From positions 1-22,208 of the IMG/VR virus record IMGVR_UViG_3300033146_000866: 22,208 bases of DNA; one strand, 5' to 3'. The notes below the pieces were generated by a model, which was not told the origin of the DNA, did no database searches, and saw only the letters and a program-made list of their open reading frames with translations. This DNA is from a virus. This document shows positions 8,187 through 15,096 of this stretch, in pieces (the first letter of the stretch is position 1; each line of letters opens with the position of its first letter). A program made the translations under genes and the position numbers.

Positions 8187-9821
8187 ATGTGGAACTTAAC
8201 TAATATTACAGAAGAGCAATTTGATGTGATCTATGAAGGTACTGACATGATGCTCAGCAAAGAGTTATTCAAGCGCGAGCCTGAAAGTGATGAAGATGCC
8301 TTAATGAACTTCTTTCCCTCAAAGCTGTGGAGGCTGAATAGTGGAATCTATAAGATCGAAAACAAAGAAGGCGACCTAATATCATTCGAGATGAATTGGG
8401 CTCAGCATGTAGTATACGCCGCCTACCTAAAGCATCCACGGCTGCTGATCCTAAAGAGTAGGCAGCAAGGTATATCCACGTTCTGGCTACTGTTCGCTCT
8501 AGACTCTGCTATTATCGAGGACAATATCAAAGAGGGACTAATGGCACAAGGGCTTGATGAAGCTAAGGTACTTAAAGAGAGACTGGTACGTGCATGGGAC
8601 CACTTTCCTACAGAACTTAAGGAATTCTTGGGAGTGCGCTCTACTGCCCAGAACACTAAAGAGTTCGAACTGAGCAATGACTCAAAGGTATACATAGCCA
8701 CATCATTCAGGTCAGGTACCCTACAGTTCCTACACATTAGTGAGTTCGGTAAAATTAGTGCCAAGCATCCTGAGAAGGCCAAAGAGACCAAGACTGGATC
8801 AATGCAAGCAATTCGCGGTGGCCTACCTGTCATTATAGAGAGTACGGCTGAAGGGCGCCACAATATGTTCTATGAAGAATGGTCTAAGGCAGTGGGACAT
8901 AGTGGCAACCGTGCTCCTAAAGATTTCCAGCCGGTATTCCTATCATGGGTAGATGACCCTGATTGCCATGTGAGGATACCACAGATTGTAGATAGGGAGG
9001 CCGAGGACTACTTCAAAGAATTGGCTGTCGAGTATGAGATGTACTATGGTAGAGGGCTTAGCTTGAGCGACGAGCAGAGGTGGTGGTGGGTGGCGCAACT
9101 ACGTGAGTTTGGTGGCAACCGTGACATGATGGGGCAAGAGTACCCGGGTTTTCCAGAGGAGGCATTCGCAGCCACCAAGGACGGTACTTACTGGGCAAAA
9201 CTATACAAGAGTGAGGTAGTAGCACGTGGCCAGCTGGTTGAAGAGTTGTATGAGCCGAGTCTACCAGTAGATATAGCAATTGATTTGGGTATGAATGACC
9301 TAATGGTACTGGTGTTCTTTCAATACTATGGCAATGAGTTGCGGATCGTTGATGAATATCACAATCATGGCGAGGGGATTTTACACTATGTAAACAAGAT
9401 GAAAGAGAAAGGCTATCGATATCGCGCTGTGTGGCTGCCACATGATGCCGTAGTAAGGGAGTTGGGTACTGGTAAGAGCCGGTTCAGTATCTTCAGAGAG
9501 CTGGGGGTGCCAGTAAGGCTCCTGCCTCGCACTAAATCAGTCCATAATGATATAGAATTGGTTCGTAAGGCTATCCCTTATATGTGGTTTGATATAAAAA
9601 AGACAAGGTATCTACAACTATGCATGGAAGAGTATAGTAAGGAATGGGACGATAGGCTAGGTGTGTTCAAGGATAAGCCATTGCACAACGAAATTTCCCA
9701 CCCAGCAGATGCGATCAGATATATGGTTGTGAGTGTATATAACAAGATCAAGCCAAAGGGAACCGCTACGAAAGGGAAAAAGAAAACACAATCGAATGTT
9801 ATCGACGGCATGGCTATCTAA
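8187..9821 (+). CDS. terL: Terminase large subunit
   Basis: 544 residues, full length for the family. ATPase domain: Walker A variant SRQQGIST at 91-98, Walker B FLHISEFG at 181-188 with catalytic Glu186, and the coupling motif STAEG at 219-223. RNase H-like nuclease domain: AIDLGMND at 364-371 (Asp366 and Asp371), WLPHD with Asp420, and HPADAIRY at 505-512 (Asp508), giving the acidic triad for metal-dependent cleavage. It cuts the concatemer and pumps DNA into the procapsid through the portal. The ATG follows GAAGG at the end of the small subunit gene. The C-terminal tail is Lys-rich (IKPKGTATKGKKKTQ), probably for portal or DNA contact. Confidence 0.95.
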   Translation: MWNLTNITEEQFDVIYEGTDMMLSKELFKREPESDEDALMNFFPSKLWRLNSGIYKIENKEGDLISFEMNWAQHVVYAAYLKHPRLLILKSRQQGISTFWLLFALDSAIIEDNIKEGLMAQGLDEAKVLKERLVRAWDHFPTELKEFLGVRSTAQNTKEFELSNDSKVYIATSFRSGTLQFLHISEFGKISAKHPEKAKETKTGSMQAIRGGLPVIIESTAEGRHNMFYEEWSKAVGHSGNRAPKDFQPVFLSWVDDPDCHVRIPQIVDREAEDYFKELAVEYEMYYGRGLSLSDEQRWWWVAQLREFGGNRDMMGQEYPGFPEEAFAATKDGTYWAKLYKSEVVARGQLVEELYEPSLPVDIAIDLGMNDLMVLVFFQYYGNELRIVDEYHNHGEGILHYVNKMKEKGYRYRAVWLPHDAVVRELGTGKSRFSIFRELGVPVRLLPRTKSVHNDIELVRKAIPYMWFDIKKTRYLQLCMEEYSKEWDDRLGVFKDKPLHNEISHPADAIRYMVVSVYNKIKPKGTATKGKKKTQSNVIDGMAI

Positions 9822-9859
9822 CGTGAGTACAAAGTAGTGTTGGGTGATCACAAAGTGGT

Positions 9860-9977
9860 GATAGGTCACAAGCAAATATAATATAAATTTATTTTATAAC
9901 AGTCAAAACTGGGATAGGTCACAAGTAGATATAATATAAATTTATTTTATAACAGTCAAAACTGGGATAGGTCACAA
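9860..9977 (+). repeat. 53-bp tandem direct repeat, two copies plus a partial third
   Basis: Copies start at 9860, 9913 and 9966 with a constant 53-bp period. Each begins GATAGGTCACAA and continues through an AT-rich core to AACAGTCAAAACTG. The first two differ at only a few bases; the third stops after about 12 bases. A related GTGATCACAAAG sequence lies just upstream at about 9845. The location directly after the terminase genes leaves open a packaging, termination or protein-binding role. Confidence 0.92.
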
Positions 9978-10046
9978 AGTGAGGTTGGCTGATCTCGAAT
10001 CGACTCTGGTTGAACCCCAACCCCTTATAAAATACCTATACTATAT

Positions 10047-10092
10047 CAATAACACTATCAATATACCAATAACACTATATCAATAACACTAT
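10047..10092 (+). repeat. Three copies of CAATAACACTAT
   Basis: Exact 12-bp copies at 10047-10058, 10067-10078 and 10081-10092, mostly preceded by TAT or ATAC. They lie about 50 bp upstream of the first tandem promoter -10 and may be regulator binding sites. Confidence 0.85.
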
Positions 10093-10123
10093 ACAAATAA
10101 TATATTAAATCATTTAATCCCAC

Positions 10124-10145
10124 TTTAAGAATAAAATGATATAAT
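10124..10145 (+). promoter_or_regulatory. Promoter, extended -10 (first of a tandem pair)
   Basis: TTTAAGA at 10124-10130 is followed nine bases later by TATAAT (10140-10145) within the extended -10 TGATATAAT. No TTGACA-like -35 is present. The same arrangement recurs 92 bp downstream. Confidence 0.65.
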
Positions 10146-10209
10146 ATAGTATATAAAGAGGTGGCTGATACTACCATAGATTTACCTCTAAATATATTAA
10201 TCGATTTAA

Positions 10210-10237
10210 TCTTAAATTAAGAATAAAATGATATAAT
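10210..10237 (+). promoter_or_regulatory. Promoter for the 149-aa gene
   Basis: The palindrome TCTTAAATTAAGA (10210-10222) precedes the extended -10 TGATATAAT (10229-10237), with TATAAT at 10232-10237. The palindrome is identical to the one in the terminase promoter region. Transcription would start near 10244, about 50 bp before the ATG at 10293. Confidence 0.7.
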
Positions 10238-10292
10238 ATATTTAGAGATAGACCTAAAGGTTCTATCTAAATCAAATATCAAAGGGTGAATT

Positions 10293-10742
10293 ATGACAAA
10301 AAGAGAACAATACGAAGTTATAGAGAGCTGGCTTAAAGGTGTTAAGGTTTCAAAGGTGGCGGCAGAAGAACTTCTGAACCATTTTAGACCTAGAGTGGCT
10401 AAACCTAAGAGAGAGATCGAAATTGAGGTTGACGGCCAGGGTTATAGATGGTGTACACGGCATAAGCAATATGAGCCGATTGAATGGTTTTTGCCACACC
10501 CTAAGGATAAGAATAAACTTCGCCCAGAGTGTGCACCGGCTACCTATAGATGGGTAGACTATGGTAAGAAAATCAATAAGGCTGTGAGAACGGGTGACGC
10601 AGCAGCTATTGGTGAATTGACCCTCACACGAAAAGGCCCTTATAATCTTGAGGCTGACCTTGAAGAATTTAAAGATAAGCTTGGTGAGATTCAGGCTGAT
10701 TTCTCTACTGATAGGGTAATCACAGAGGATTTACTCGATTAA
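10293..10742 (+). CDS. Cys/His phage protein, paralogue of the gene at 19245
   Basis: 149 residues. The N-terminus (YEVIESWLKG...AAEELLNHFRPR, about 7-34) is helical, followed by a beta-rich part with WCTRHKQYEP (Cys54, His57), HPKDKNKLRPEC (His69, Cys80) and a charged helical C-terminus. These residues might coordinate one metal ion. It aligns with the 155-aa protein at 19245 over the first 90 residues: shared YE...WL, AA.EL..HF.PR, CT.HK..EP and a later Cys. I do not recognise the family. The gene stands alone after two tandem promoters and before the 117-bp repeats, with AAAGGG ahead of its ATG. Strong, probably early expression is suggested by the promoters; function is unknown, and nucleic-acid binding is a guess. 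Confidence 0.8.
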   Translation: MTKREQYEVIESWLKGVKVSKVAAEELLNHFRPRVAKPKREIEIEVDGQGYRWCTRHKQYEPIEWFLPHPKDKNKLRPECAPATYRWVDYGKKINKAVRTGDAAAIGELTLTRKGPYNLEADLEEFKDKLGEIQADFSTDRVITEDLLD

Positions 10743-10780
10743 TCTAAGATAGAATCTTTATATCAATAAATATGAAGATT

Positions 10781-11052
10781 CTTCAATTAATCTTATTTTA
10801 AGAATCTTATGATCTAAATTTTAAATTTAAGATTCTTAGATCAGAATAATCTTAAAATAAGATTAATTTGATCTATAATGACATAAATTGAGTAAATCTT
10901 CAATTAATCTTATTTTAAGAATCTTATGATCTAAGCCTAAATTTTGAGATTCTTAGATCAGAATAATCTTAAAATAAGATTATTCTGATCTATAATGGTA
11001 TAAATTGAATAAATCTTCAATTTAATCTCATTTTAAGAATCTTATGATCTAA
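10781..11052 (+). repeat. 117-bp tandem repeat, two copies plus partial third
   Basis: Units start at 10781, 10898 and 11015, each with CTTCAATT(A/T)AAT, exactly 117 bp apart; the third breaks off after about 38 bp. Each full unit has an imperfect long inverted repeat: the left arm begins AATCTTATTTTAAGA and ends GATCTAA, and the right arm is its near-complement ending AAAATAAGATT. Each right arm is followed by TGATCTATAAT, giving a promoter-like element (TATAAT at 10874-10879 and 10991-10996). The middle of the unit differs between copies while the arms are kept. Confidence 0.95.
10850..10879 (+). promoter_or_regulatory. Promoter-like element in 117-bp repeat, copy 1
   Basis: TCTTAAAATAAGA (10850-10862), an inverted repeat like the TCTTAAATTAAGA boxes elsewhere, lies eleven bases before TATAAT (10874-10879). 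Copy 2 repeats the arrangement at 10967-10996. Together they could be tandem promoters reading toward the 55-aa membrane protein gene. Confidence 0.45.
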
Positions 11053-11208
11053 TCGTGAGGATCGATTCTGAGAGATTTTATCTCTCAGATAGGGAATCAT
11101 ATTCAGAAAGATTTTAAATCGATTTTTGATATGATTCTATTCGATTTGACCTATATTAATATAGATCAGAATATATCTGATCTATTCTAATCAAATGAAG
11201 GAGATAAA

Positions 11209-11376
11209 ATGAGAATAATTCTCAAAATAATAAGTATCGGGCTATTACTATTAAGTATGATGATGCTAGCGATGCACCATACTGATAATATGCTGAGTGA
11301 GAGTGGACTACATGCAGCTTTCGGGATACTATTGGTGGGATTCATAGGGTACTATATTTCAGATGTGCAGCGTTGA
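11209..11376 (+). CDS. Small membrane protein, 55 aa
   Basis: The frame starts at ATG 11209 after a strong AAGGAG five bases upstream and ends at TGA 11376. The protein reads MRIILKIISIGLLLLSMMML then a short polar loop AMHHTDNMLSESG, then HAAFGILLVGFIGYYI and SDVQR. Two hydrophobic segments (about 3-21 and 35-50) would span the membrane, with both ends likely on the same side. Small two-span phage proteins include holins and superinfection-exclusion proteins, but no lysis neighbour is present and no family is recognised. The position downstream of the tandem promoter-like repeats suggests separate control. Confidence 0.72.
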   Translation: MRIILKIISIGLLLLSMMMLAMHHTDNMLSESGLHAAFGILLVGFIGYYISDVQR

Positions 11377-11416
11377 GCAAGCGCTAACCCTGCATAATGA
11401 TCTCTGATTATCTATT

Positions 11417-11475
11417 CTTAAATTTTTCTTAAAGTAGTTTAAATTTTTCTTAATCTAATCTTAAATTTTTCTTAA
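11417..11475 (+). repeat. Three iteron-like 16-bp repeats with helical spacing
   Basis: (C/T)TTAAATTTTTCTTAA occurs at 11417-11432, 11438-11453 and 11460-11475. The starts are 21 and 22 bp apart, about two helical turns, so bound proteins would lie on the same face. This spacing is typical of replication-initiator or regulator iterons. Confidence 0.88.
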
Positions 11476-11517
11476 GAAATTAGGCCTAAAATAACCCACA
11501 TAAATCTATTTTATAGA

Positions 11518-11542
11518 AAATATTTAAATATTTAAATATTTA
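11518..11542. repeat. Palindromic AAATATTTAAATATTT site, first of four
   Basis: The ATTTAAAT-centred palindrome recurs at 11613-11636, 11700-11714 and 12277-12297, bracketing the two small HTH genes. A binding site for one of those proteins is a reasonable inference, though low-complexity AT sequence can repeat by chance. Confidence 0.75.
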
Positions 11543-11805
11543 GGCCTCCCACAACCCTATATATACCTTTATACCCCCCTATCTATGGATTTTGCATACA
11601 GTTTACCCCCCTAAATATTTAAATATTTCAAATATTTTCCAGATTTTGATAACCTAGCATAATAATTCTCATTTAATCATAATCTAATCAAATAATCAGA
11701 AAATATTTAAATATCATTTAATCTTAATTTAATTTTTATTTAGATATAATTAGAGATATAGATCATAGAAGAGAATCGATCATAAATTTCACAAAGGCAA
11801 CAACA

Positions 11806-12018
11806 ATGAAAGAACTACTTAGTAAGTTAGAAAAATATGAACAACACGACCATAGATACCACGCACTACTATTAGAACACACCGACGACATAATCAAGGA
11901 GGTAGGAATGACGAGCAAAACGAATGTGGCCAACCTGTTAGATATGAAACCACAGAAGTTCTCTACCGTATTCCAACTACTGTTAGGTTATAAGCATCTA
12001 AAGGACTCACATGCATGA
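11806..12018 (+). CDS. Small HTH-like protein, first of a paralogous pair
   Basis: 70 residues. The C-terminal half (about 27-66: DDIIKEVGMTSKTNVANLLD then MKPQKFSTVFQLLLGYKHL) reads as a helix-turn-helix of the CII/Cro-like type: helix, GMTS turn, VANLLDM helix, KPQKFST turn. It aligns along its whole C-terminal half with the next protein (D.I.K..G.TS...A......FST). AAAGG lies eight bases ahead of the ATG, and a TATAAT box is at 11745-11750. The stop lies 8 bases inside the next gene, so the two are coupled. Placed just before the primase-helicase gene and flanked by ATTTAAAT palindromes, it is probably a regulator of the replication operon or an origin-binding factor. The family is not recognised with certainty. 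Confidence 0.72.
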   Translation: MKELLSKLEKYEQHDHRYHALLLEHTDDIIKEVGMTSKTNVANLLDMKPQKFSTVFQLLLGYKHLKDSHA

Positions 12019-12277
12019 ACACATAGGACAAGACCCAGCACTGCTGTTTGAACTTGAATTTAATAGAGATAAGCCTAAAGACTGGGCTAAACAACCCTAC
12101 TTCATAGAGGCTTATATCTACATCAATTATGACAAAATAATGAAATTAATAGGCATCACCTCTCAAGCAAGAATAGCAGATATTATGAATATAACTCAAT
12201 CGCAATTCTCAACTATTGTTAGAACAATAACGGCTATAAAACAACACATAGATAGTAATCAACTAAGCATAGCATAA
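12011..12277 (+). CDS. Small HTH-like protein, second of a paralogous pair
   Basis: 88 residues. Residues about 41-80 (DKIMKLIGITSQARIADIMN then ITQSQFSTIVRTITAIKQHI) are homologous to residues 27-66 of the preceding protein and look like a CII-type helix-turn-helix. The N-terminal 40 residues differ and contain FIEAYIYINY. The ATG at 12011 overlaps the previous gene by 8 bases, and AAAGGA lies five bases ahead. An AATATTTAAATATTTAAATA site begins at its stop codon, 40 bp ahead of the primase-helicase. A heterodimer with its neighbour is possible. Confidence 0.72.
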   Translation: MHEHIGQDPALLFELEFNRDKPKDWAKQPYFIEAYIYINYDKIMKLIGITSQARIADIMNITQSQFSTIVRTITAIKQHIDSNQLSIA

Positions 12278-12320
12278 TATTTAAATATTTAAATATTCTA
12301 TCATCAAAGGATTAATAATA

Positions 12321-14738
12321 ATGAATAAAGACAAATATGACTCTTTGCCTTCCGATTTTCTGAGATATTTATATATCGAGCATGACCTCTATTTCACCCC
12401 GGCTGGTATATGGGAATGGGAGTGCGACCAGACATGTAGTAAGCGCGCTGTAGATGCCGCACGTGTAGACAACCTCGACTGGGCTGACTACCCCAATGAC
12501 AACCTGGCCAAGATCAGGCTACCCTCACACATAGTAGTGCTCGACATCGACCAGGCACGCACACACATAGAGGACGACCACATAGACATACCGGCACTTG
12601 ACCTTACACTACCAATAGGGCTCTATACCCAGACAAGTAGTGAGGGCAAGTATCACATCTATTACACGGTGACTGATGAGCAACGCCAGCAAATAGGTGC
12701 GAGGATGATTAAAGGCCTACATGATCTGAAGATCGATATATTACAAAACTTTAACACCTTTGAGTGGCATTCAGGCTCACCCTATAATCAACTACATGAG
12801 GGAGCAATACCACCATTGCCACCTCAGCTAGTAACTTCAATAGCAGAGTACATAGCAGATAAAGAGCTGTCTATAGAGCTATCAACAGGTATAGTGCCAT
12901 CATCGAATAGGGCACGGGCCTATTTGGTCACACAGGTATTAGAGGGTGCCCTAACTGAGGATGATAGGCAACAGTATAATGCCTTTATGCGTAGTGTTAT
13001 CCCGAAAGAGTATATACCAAAGAATAAAAAGGCACTTAAGTGGGATATGTTTGAGCTATCCTATGACTTTATCAATAAGATAGCCGTTAAGCTCACTGCT
13101 ACCAAGGAGCTGGGATTCTATGAGCACACGCTCCCCATGCTTGAGTATATACTCAACAAGTACAATATAGATATCAACTCTAAGAAGTCACAACATAGGC
13201 TCAGGCAGATTCTGCCGTCGCTGCCACAGCACCCACCGCTGCAGCCATATCACTGGGCAGATGACATGCGGGAGCTTGAGGACCTAATACGCAACCAGCC
13301 GTCTCGACATGCTGTCATTAAGACGCAGTACAATAGGAAGAGGCATTTTATCTTAATAGATAAGTTGACACTTGAGCCACTGCAGCTGGGAGAGGATATA
13401 TTCTTTGACCAAACTGTGGCAGAGGATGTAGCACCAGAGTATAGGGTAATTAATGAGGACGGTACAAGGGGCAGGTTCGACCATAGCGACATACCTATAA
13501 TGTTAAACCATAGTGATGCGTTTGGTACACCCTACCATTACGATGATAGGACTGGGTTCTATTCTATAAACATGTCTGTGCCCTCCACGTACATCAAGAA
13601 TGCTGAGCCACGTAGCTATACAGACAACTTCTTGATTAGAGTAGTTCAGTCGACAGTGCATCCAGACTATCTCCACTTATACCTCAAGTGGATGGCTACA
13701 GTAGTATTCCACGATGCACCGCCACTGATGATACCATGGATGGCTACGAATGAGAACATAGAGGGTGGTACCGGTAAGAGTATGGTTACTATTACGATAC
13801 TCGACAAGATACTCGATAGGCAGGTTACTACAGCCAAGATTAAAGATGTTAAAGATGGCTGGGATATCACAGACGGGCTTAGACTCATATCATATGAGGA
13901 GGGAGATTCTAACTCTAAGCAGGCGTGGCTGCAGTTTCATAACTTTATCAAGCAGTCTACCAGCTCTAATAAGTCAATAGCAAATGGTAAATATAAGACA
14001 ATTTCCAACAAGCTGAATAGGGTGGCACAGTCAGGTTCATCGAACTCCATACCCCCGATACCTGAGTCGGATAGACGTATATTGTGCTTAGAGCCTGCAC
14101 ACCTTGAGGGGCACACTCAACCACTCTCTCCCAGTGACATCAAGCTGGCAATGGAGTTTGAGGCTAACTATCTCAATTTTGAGAGTGAGTTGCAGGAATT
14201 TACTAATTATCTTAGATACATATATGAACAGCCTATTGATAAGGAAACACAGGCAGCACTATTCAGTAGGGCCCCTGCCACTATTTATAGGGATACGTGG
14301 GTTACAGAGACAACAACTAACACCAAGGCGGCCTATCTATTACTATCATCACCAGACGAGTTTTGGGCGCTTATTCACTGGGAGAGAGCCGACCCCGCCT
14401 TCTACAATGCCATGCAGTATCTAATACATCAGTATTCAGATAAGAATAATAAGGTAGCATTATGTTGGGAGTGGTTTAGCACGATGCTTAGATACATTAA
14501 GAGAGTAGAGGATGAGAATGAAATGACCAAGCGAGATGTTATAAGAGCACTTGCAGGCCCAACGTTCAAGATTACTTCCGGTTGGGGAGCAGAGCTACAC
14601 AAGCAATGGGTAGTAAGCACGGGTAGTAACTGGCATAGACAGCTTGAGATTATACCAATGCATGAAGAGGCTATAAATAGGTATATAGAGTTATTGAATG
14701 AAAGGCTTAATGCTGCTGATAGTATTCAAATAGATTAA
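12321..14738 (+). CDS. PrimPol-SF3 helicase (bifunctional primase-helicase)
   Basis: 805 residues. The N-terminal domain has features of archaeo-eukaryotic primase/PrimPol: VVLDID with Asp75 and Asp77, GKYHIYY with His112, and KIDI with Asp139, the expected DxD...xH...D catalytic set. The C-terminal part is a superfamily 3 helicase: Walker A EGGTGKS (481-487), Walker B LISYEE (522-527), and SGSSNSIPPIPESDRRIL (571-588), matching the motif C/arginine finger region of SF3. The middle (about 200-450) is a linker typical of primase-helicases. It synthesises primers and unwinds DNA at the fork, probably with the PolA-type polymerase at 20652. AAAGGA lies nine bases before the ATG. The gene ends in a 14-bp terminator-like hairpin. 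Confidence 0.88.
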   Translation: MNKDKYDSLPSDFLRYLYIEHDLYFTPAGIWEWECDQTCSKRAVDAARVDNLDWADYPNDNLAKIRLPSHIVVLDIDQARTHIEDDHIDIPALDLTLPIGLYTQTSSEGKYHIYYTVTDEQRQQIGARMIKGLHDLKIDILQNFNTFEWHSGSPYNQLHEGAIPPLPPQLVTSIAEYIADKELSIELSTGIVPSSNRARAYLVTQVLEGALTEDDRQQYNAFMRSVIPKEYIPKNKKALKWDMFELSYDFINKIAVKLTATKELGFYEHTLPMLEYILNKYNIDINSKKSQHRLRQILPSLPQHPPLQPYHWADDMRELEDLIRNQPSRHAVIKTQYNRKRHFILIDKLTLEPLQLGEDIFFDQTVAEDVAPEYRVINEDGTRGRFDHSDIPIMLNHSDAFGTPYHYDDRTGFYSINMSVPSTYIKNAEPRSYTDNFLIRVVQSTVHPDYLHLYLKWMATVVFHDAPPLMIPWMATNENIEGGTGKSMVTITILDKILDRQVTTAKIKDVKDGWDITDGLRLISYEEGDSNSKQAWLQFHNFIKQSTSSNKSIANGKYKTISNKLNRVAQSGSSNSIPPIPESDRRILCLEPAHLEGHTQPLSPSDIKLAMEFEANYLNFESELQEFTNYLRYIYEQPIDKETQAALFSRAPATIYRDTWVTETTTNTKAAYLLLSSPDEFWALIHWERADPAFYNAMQYLIHQYSDKNNKVALCWEWFSTMLRYIKRVEDENEMTKRDVIRALAGPTFKITSGWGAELHKQWVVSTGSNWHRQLEIIPMHEEAINRYIELLNERLNAADSIQID

Positions 14739-14765
14739 ATCTCATAATCTCATGAGATTTAATCT
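14732..14765 (+). terminator. Long perfect hairpin at the end of the primase-helicase gene
   Basis: Arms AGATTAAATCTCAT (14732-14745) and ATGAGATTTAATCT (14752-14765) pair over 14 bp with a six-base loop, overlapping the stop codon. The following sequence is CTATTTAAG, without a clear U-run, so it may be a weak terminator or an RNA-stability element. A promoter follows directly. Confidence 0.45.
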
Positions 14766-14769
14766 CTAT

Positions 14770-14791
14770 TTAAGATATAAAATGATATAAT
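14770..14791 (+). promoter_or_regulatory. Promoter for the small-gene cluster
   Basis: TTTAAGA (about 14769-14775) is followed by the extended -10 TGATATAAT (14783-14791), matching the promoters near 10140, 10232 and 19153. The leader contains a GTTAC/GTAAC hairpin around 14820-14837. Confidence 0.65.
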
Positions 14792-14871
14792 ATAATATAT
14801 AAAAAGAAAGGATATACAGGTTACTAACTTTGGTAACTTGTACTACTAACATTGAAATATTAGGAGATGCA

Positions 14872-15096
14872 ATGCATGACTATAAACAGGTAGAACAGAA
14901 AGCTGACAGCTTATTTAGGCAGATGTCAGTAGAGCAGGCAGAGAGGTTCATTGAGCATACAGGTTATATGTTTGATGTTAGGGAGCTGACTTGCGTCATC
15001 AACTCTGATGGGCACACCGTCATGGTTGAGGACATAGACAGCCCGGAGCAACTAATGCTACTGATAGACAATGGTTACACAGCAGTACCATTTTAA
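14872..15096 (+). CDS. Small acidic protein of unknown function, 74 aa
   Basis: The ATG at 14872 is chosen because AGGAG lies five bases upstream; an in-frame TTG further upstream at 14830 lacks a ribosome binding site. The protein begins MHDYKQVEQKADSLFRQMSV, has a helical first half, then a compact alpha/beta half (HTVMVEDIDSPEQLMLLIDN) ending YTAVPF. No known motif or membrane segment is recognised. It is the first gene of a plus-strand run of short genes after the TGATATAAT promoter at 14783. Such runs in phages encode early host-modulating or replication accessory proteins, but the sequence itself does not say which. Confidence 0.7.
   Translation: MHDYKQVEQKADSLFRQMSVEQAERFIEHTGYMFDVRELTCVINSDGHTVMVEDIDSPEQLMLLIDNGYTAVPF

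Larger units (their letters stand above)
9822..10292 (+). other. Non-coding 471-bp region after terL
   Basis: No gene is visible. In order the region holds a 53-bp tandem repeat (9860-9977), a long hairpin with GGTTGG/CCAACC arms (9983-9988 and 10017-10022), three CAATAACACTAT repeats (10047-10092), and two tandem promoters of the shared type (-10 boxes at 10140 and 10232). A 6-bp AGAGGT/ACCTCT hairpin (10157-10162/10184-10189) lies between the promoters. Confidence 0.75.
10743..11208 (+). other. Non-coding 466-bp region with nested palindromes
   Basis: No credible gene. It is extremely AT-rich and holds the 117-bp tandem repeat, a perfect 10-bp hairpin (TCTGAGAGAT/ATCTCTCAGA, arms 11067-11076 and 11080-11089), an inverted pair GAATCATAT/ATATGATTC (11094-11102 and 11129-11137), the 14-bp palindrome CTATATTAATATAG (11151-11164) and GATCAGA/TCTGATC arms (11165-11171 and 11177-11183). 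I count ten GATC sites. A replication origin or complex control region is possible. Confidence 0.7.
11377..11805 (+). other. Non-coding 429-bp AT-rich region, possible origin or operator cluster
   Basis: No gene is visible. It contains three iteron-like 16-mers (11417-11475), two TAGGCCT sites (11481-11487 and 11541-11547), two TACCCCCCTA tracts (about 11572-11581 and 11604-11613), three AAATATTTAAATAT palindromic sites (11518-11542, 11613-11636, 11700-11714) and a possible -10 TATAAT at 11745-11750 (within AGATATAAT) serving the downstream HTH genes. Confidence 0.7.

Noticed and set aside
8423-9875. Long antisense open frames over the large terminase gene
   Set aside because: They lie opposite a well-identified gene, lack ribosome binding sites and have low-complexity Ser/Leu-rich products typical of shadow frames.
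9981-10024. GC-richer hairpin with GGTTGAACC, suggesting a tRNA T-arm
   Set aside because: No anticodon arm, D-arm or acceptor stem can be drawn around it; GGTT and AACC pair with each other rather than forming a T-loop.
10781-11052. CRISPR-like array
   Set aside because: The 117-bp units are contiguous tandem repeats without unique spacers, and no cas gene is present.
11572-11613. G-quadruplex on the minus strand from two CCCCCC tracts
   Set aside because: Only two tracts are present, so an intramolecular four-tract quadruplex cannot form.
14830-14871. Longer TTG-start form of the 74-aa protein
   Set aside because: No ribosome binding site precedes the TTG, whereas AGGAG is correctly placed before the ATG at 14872.
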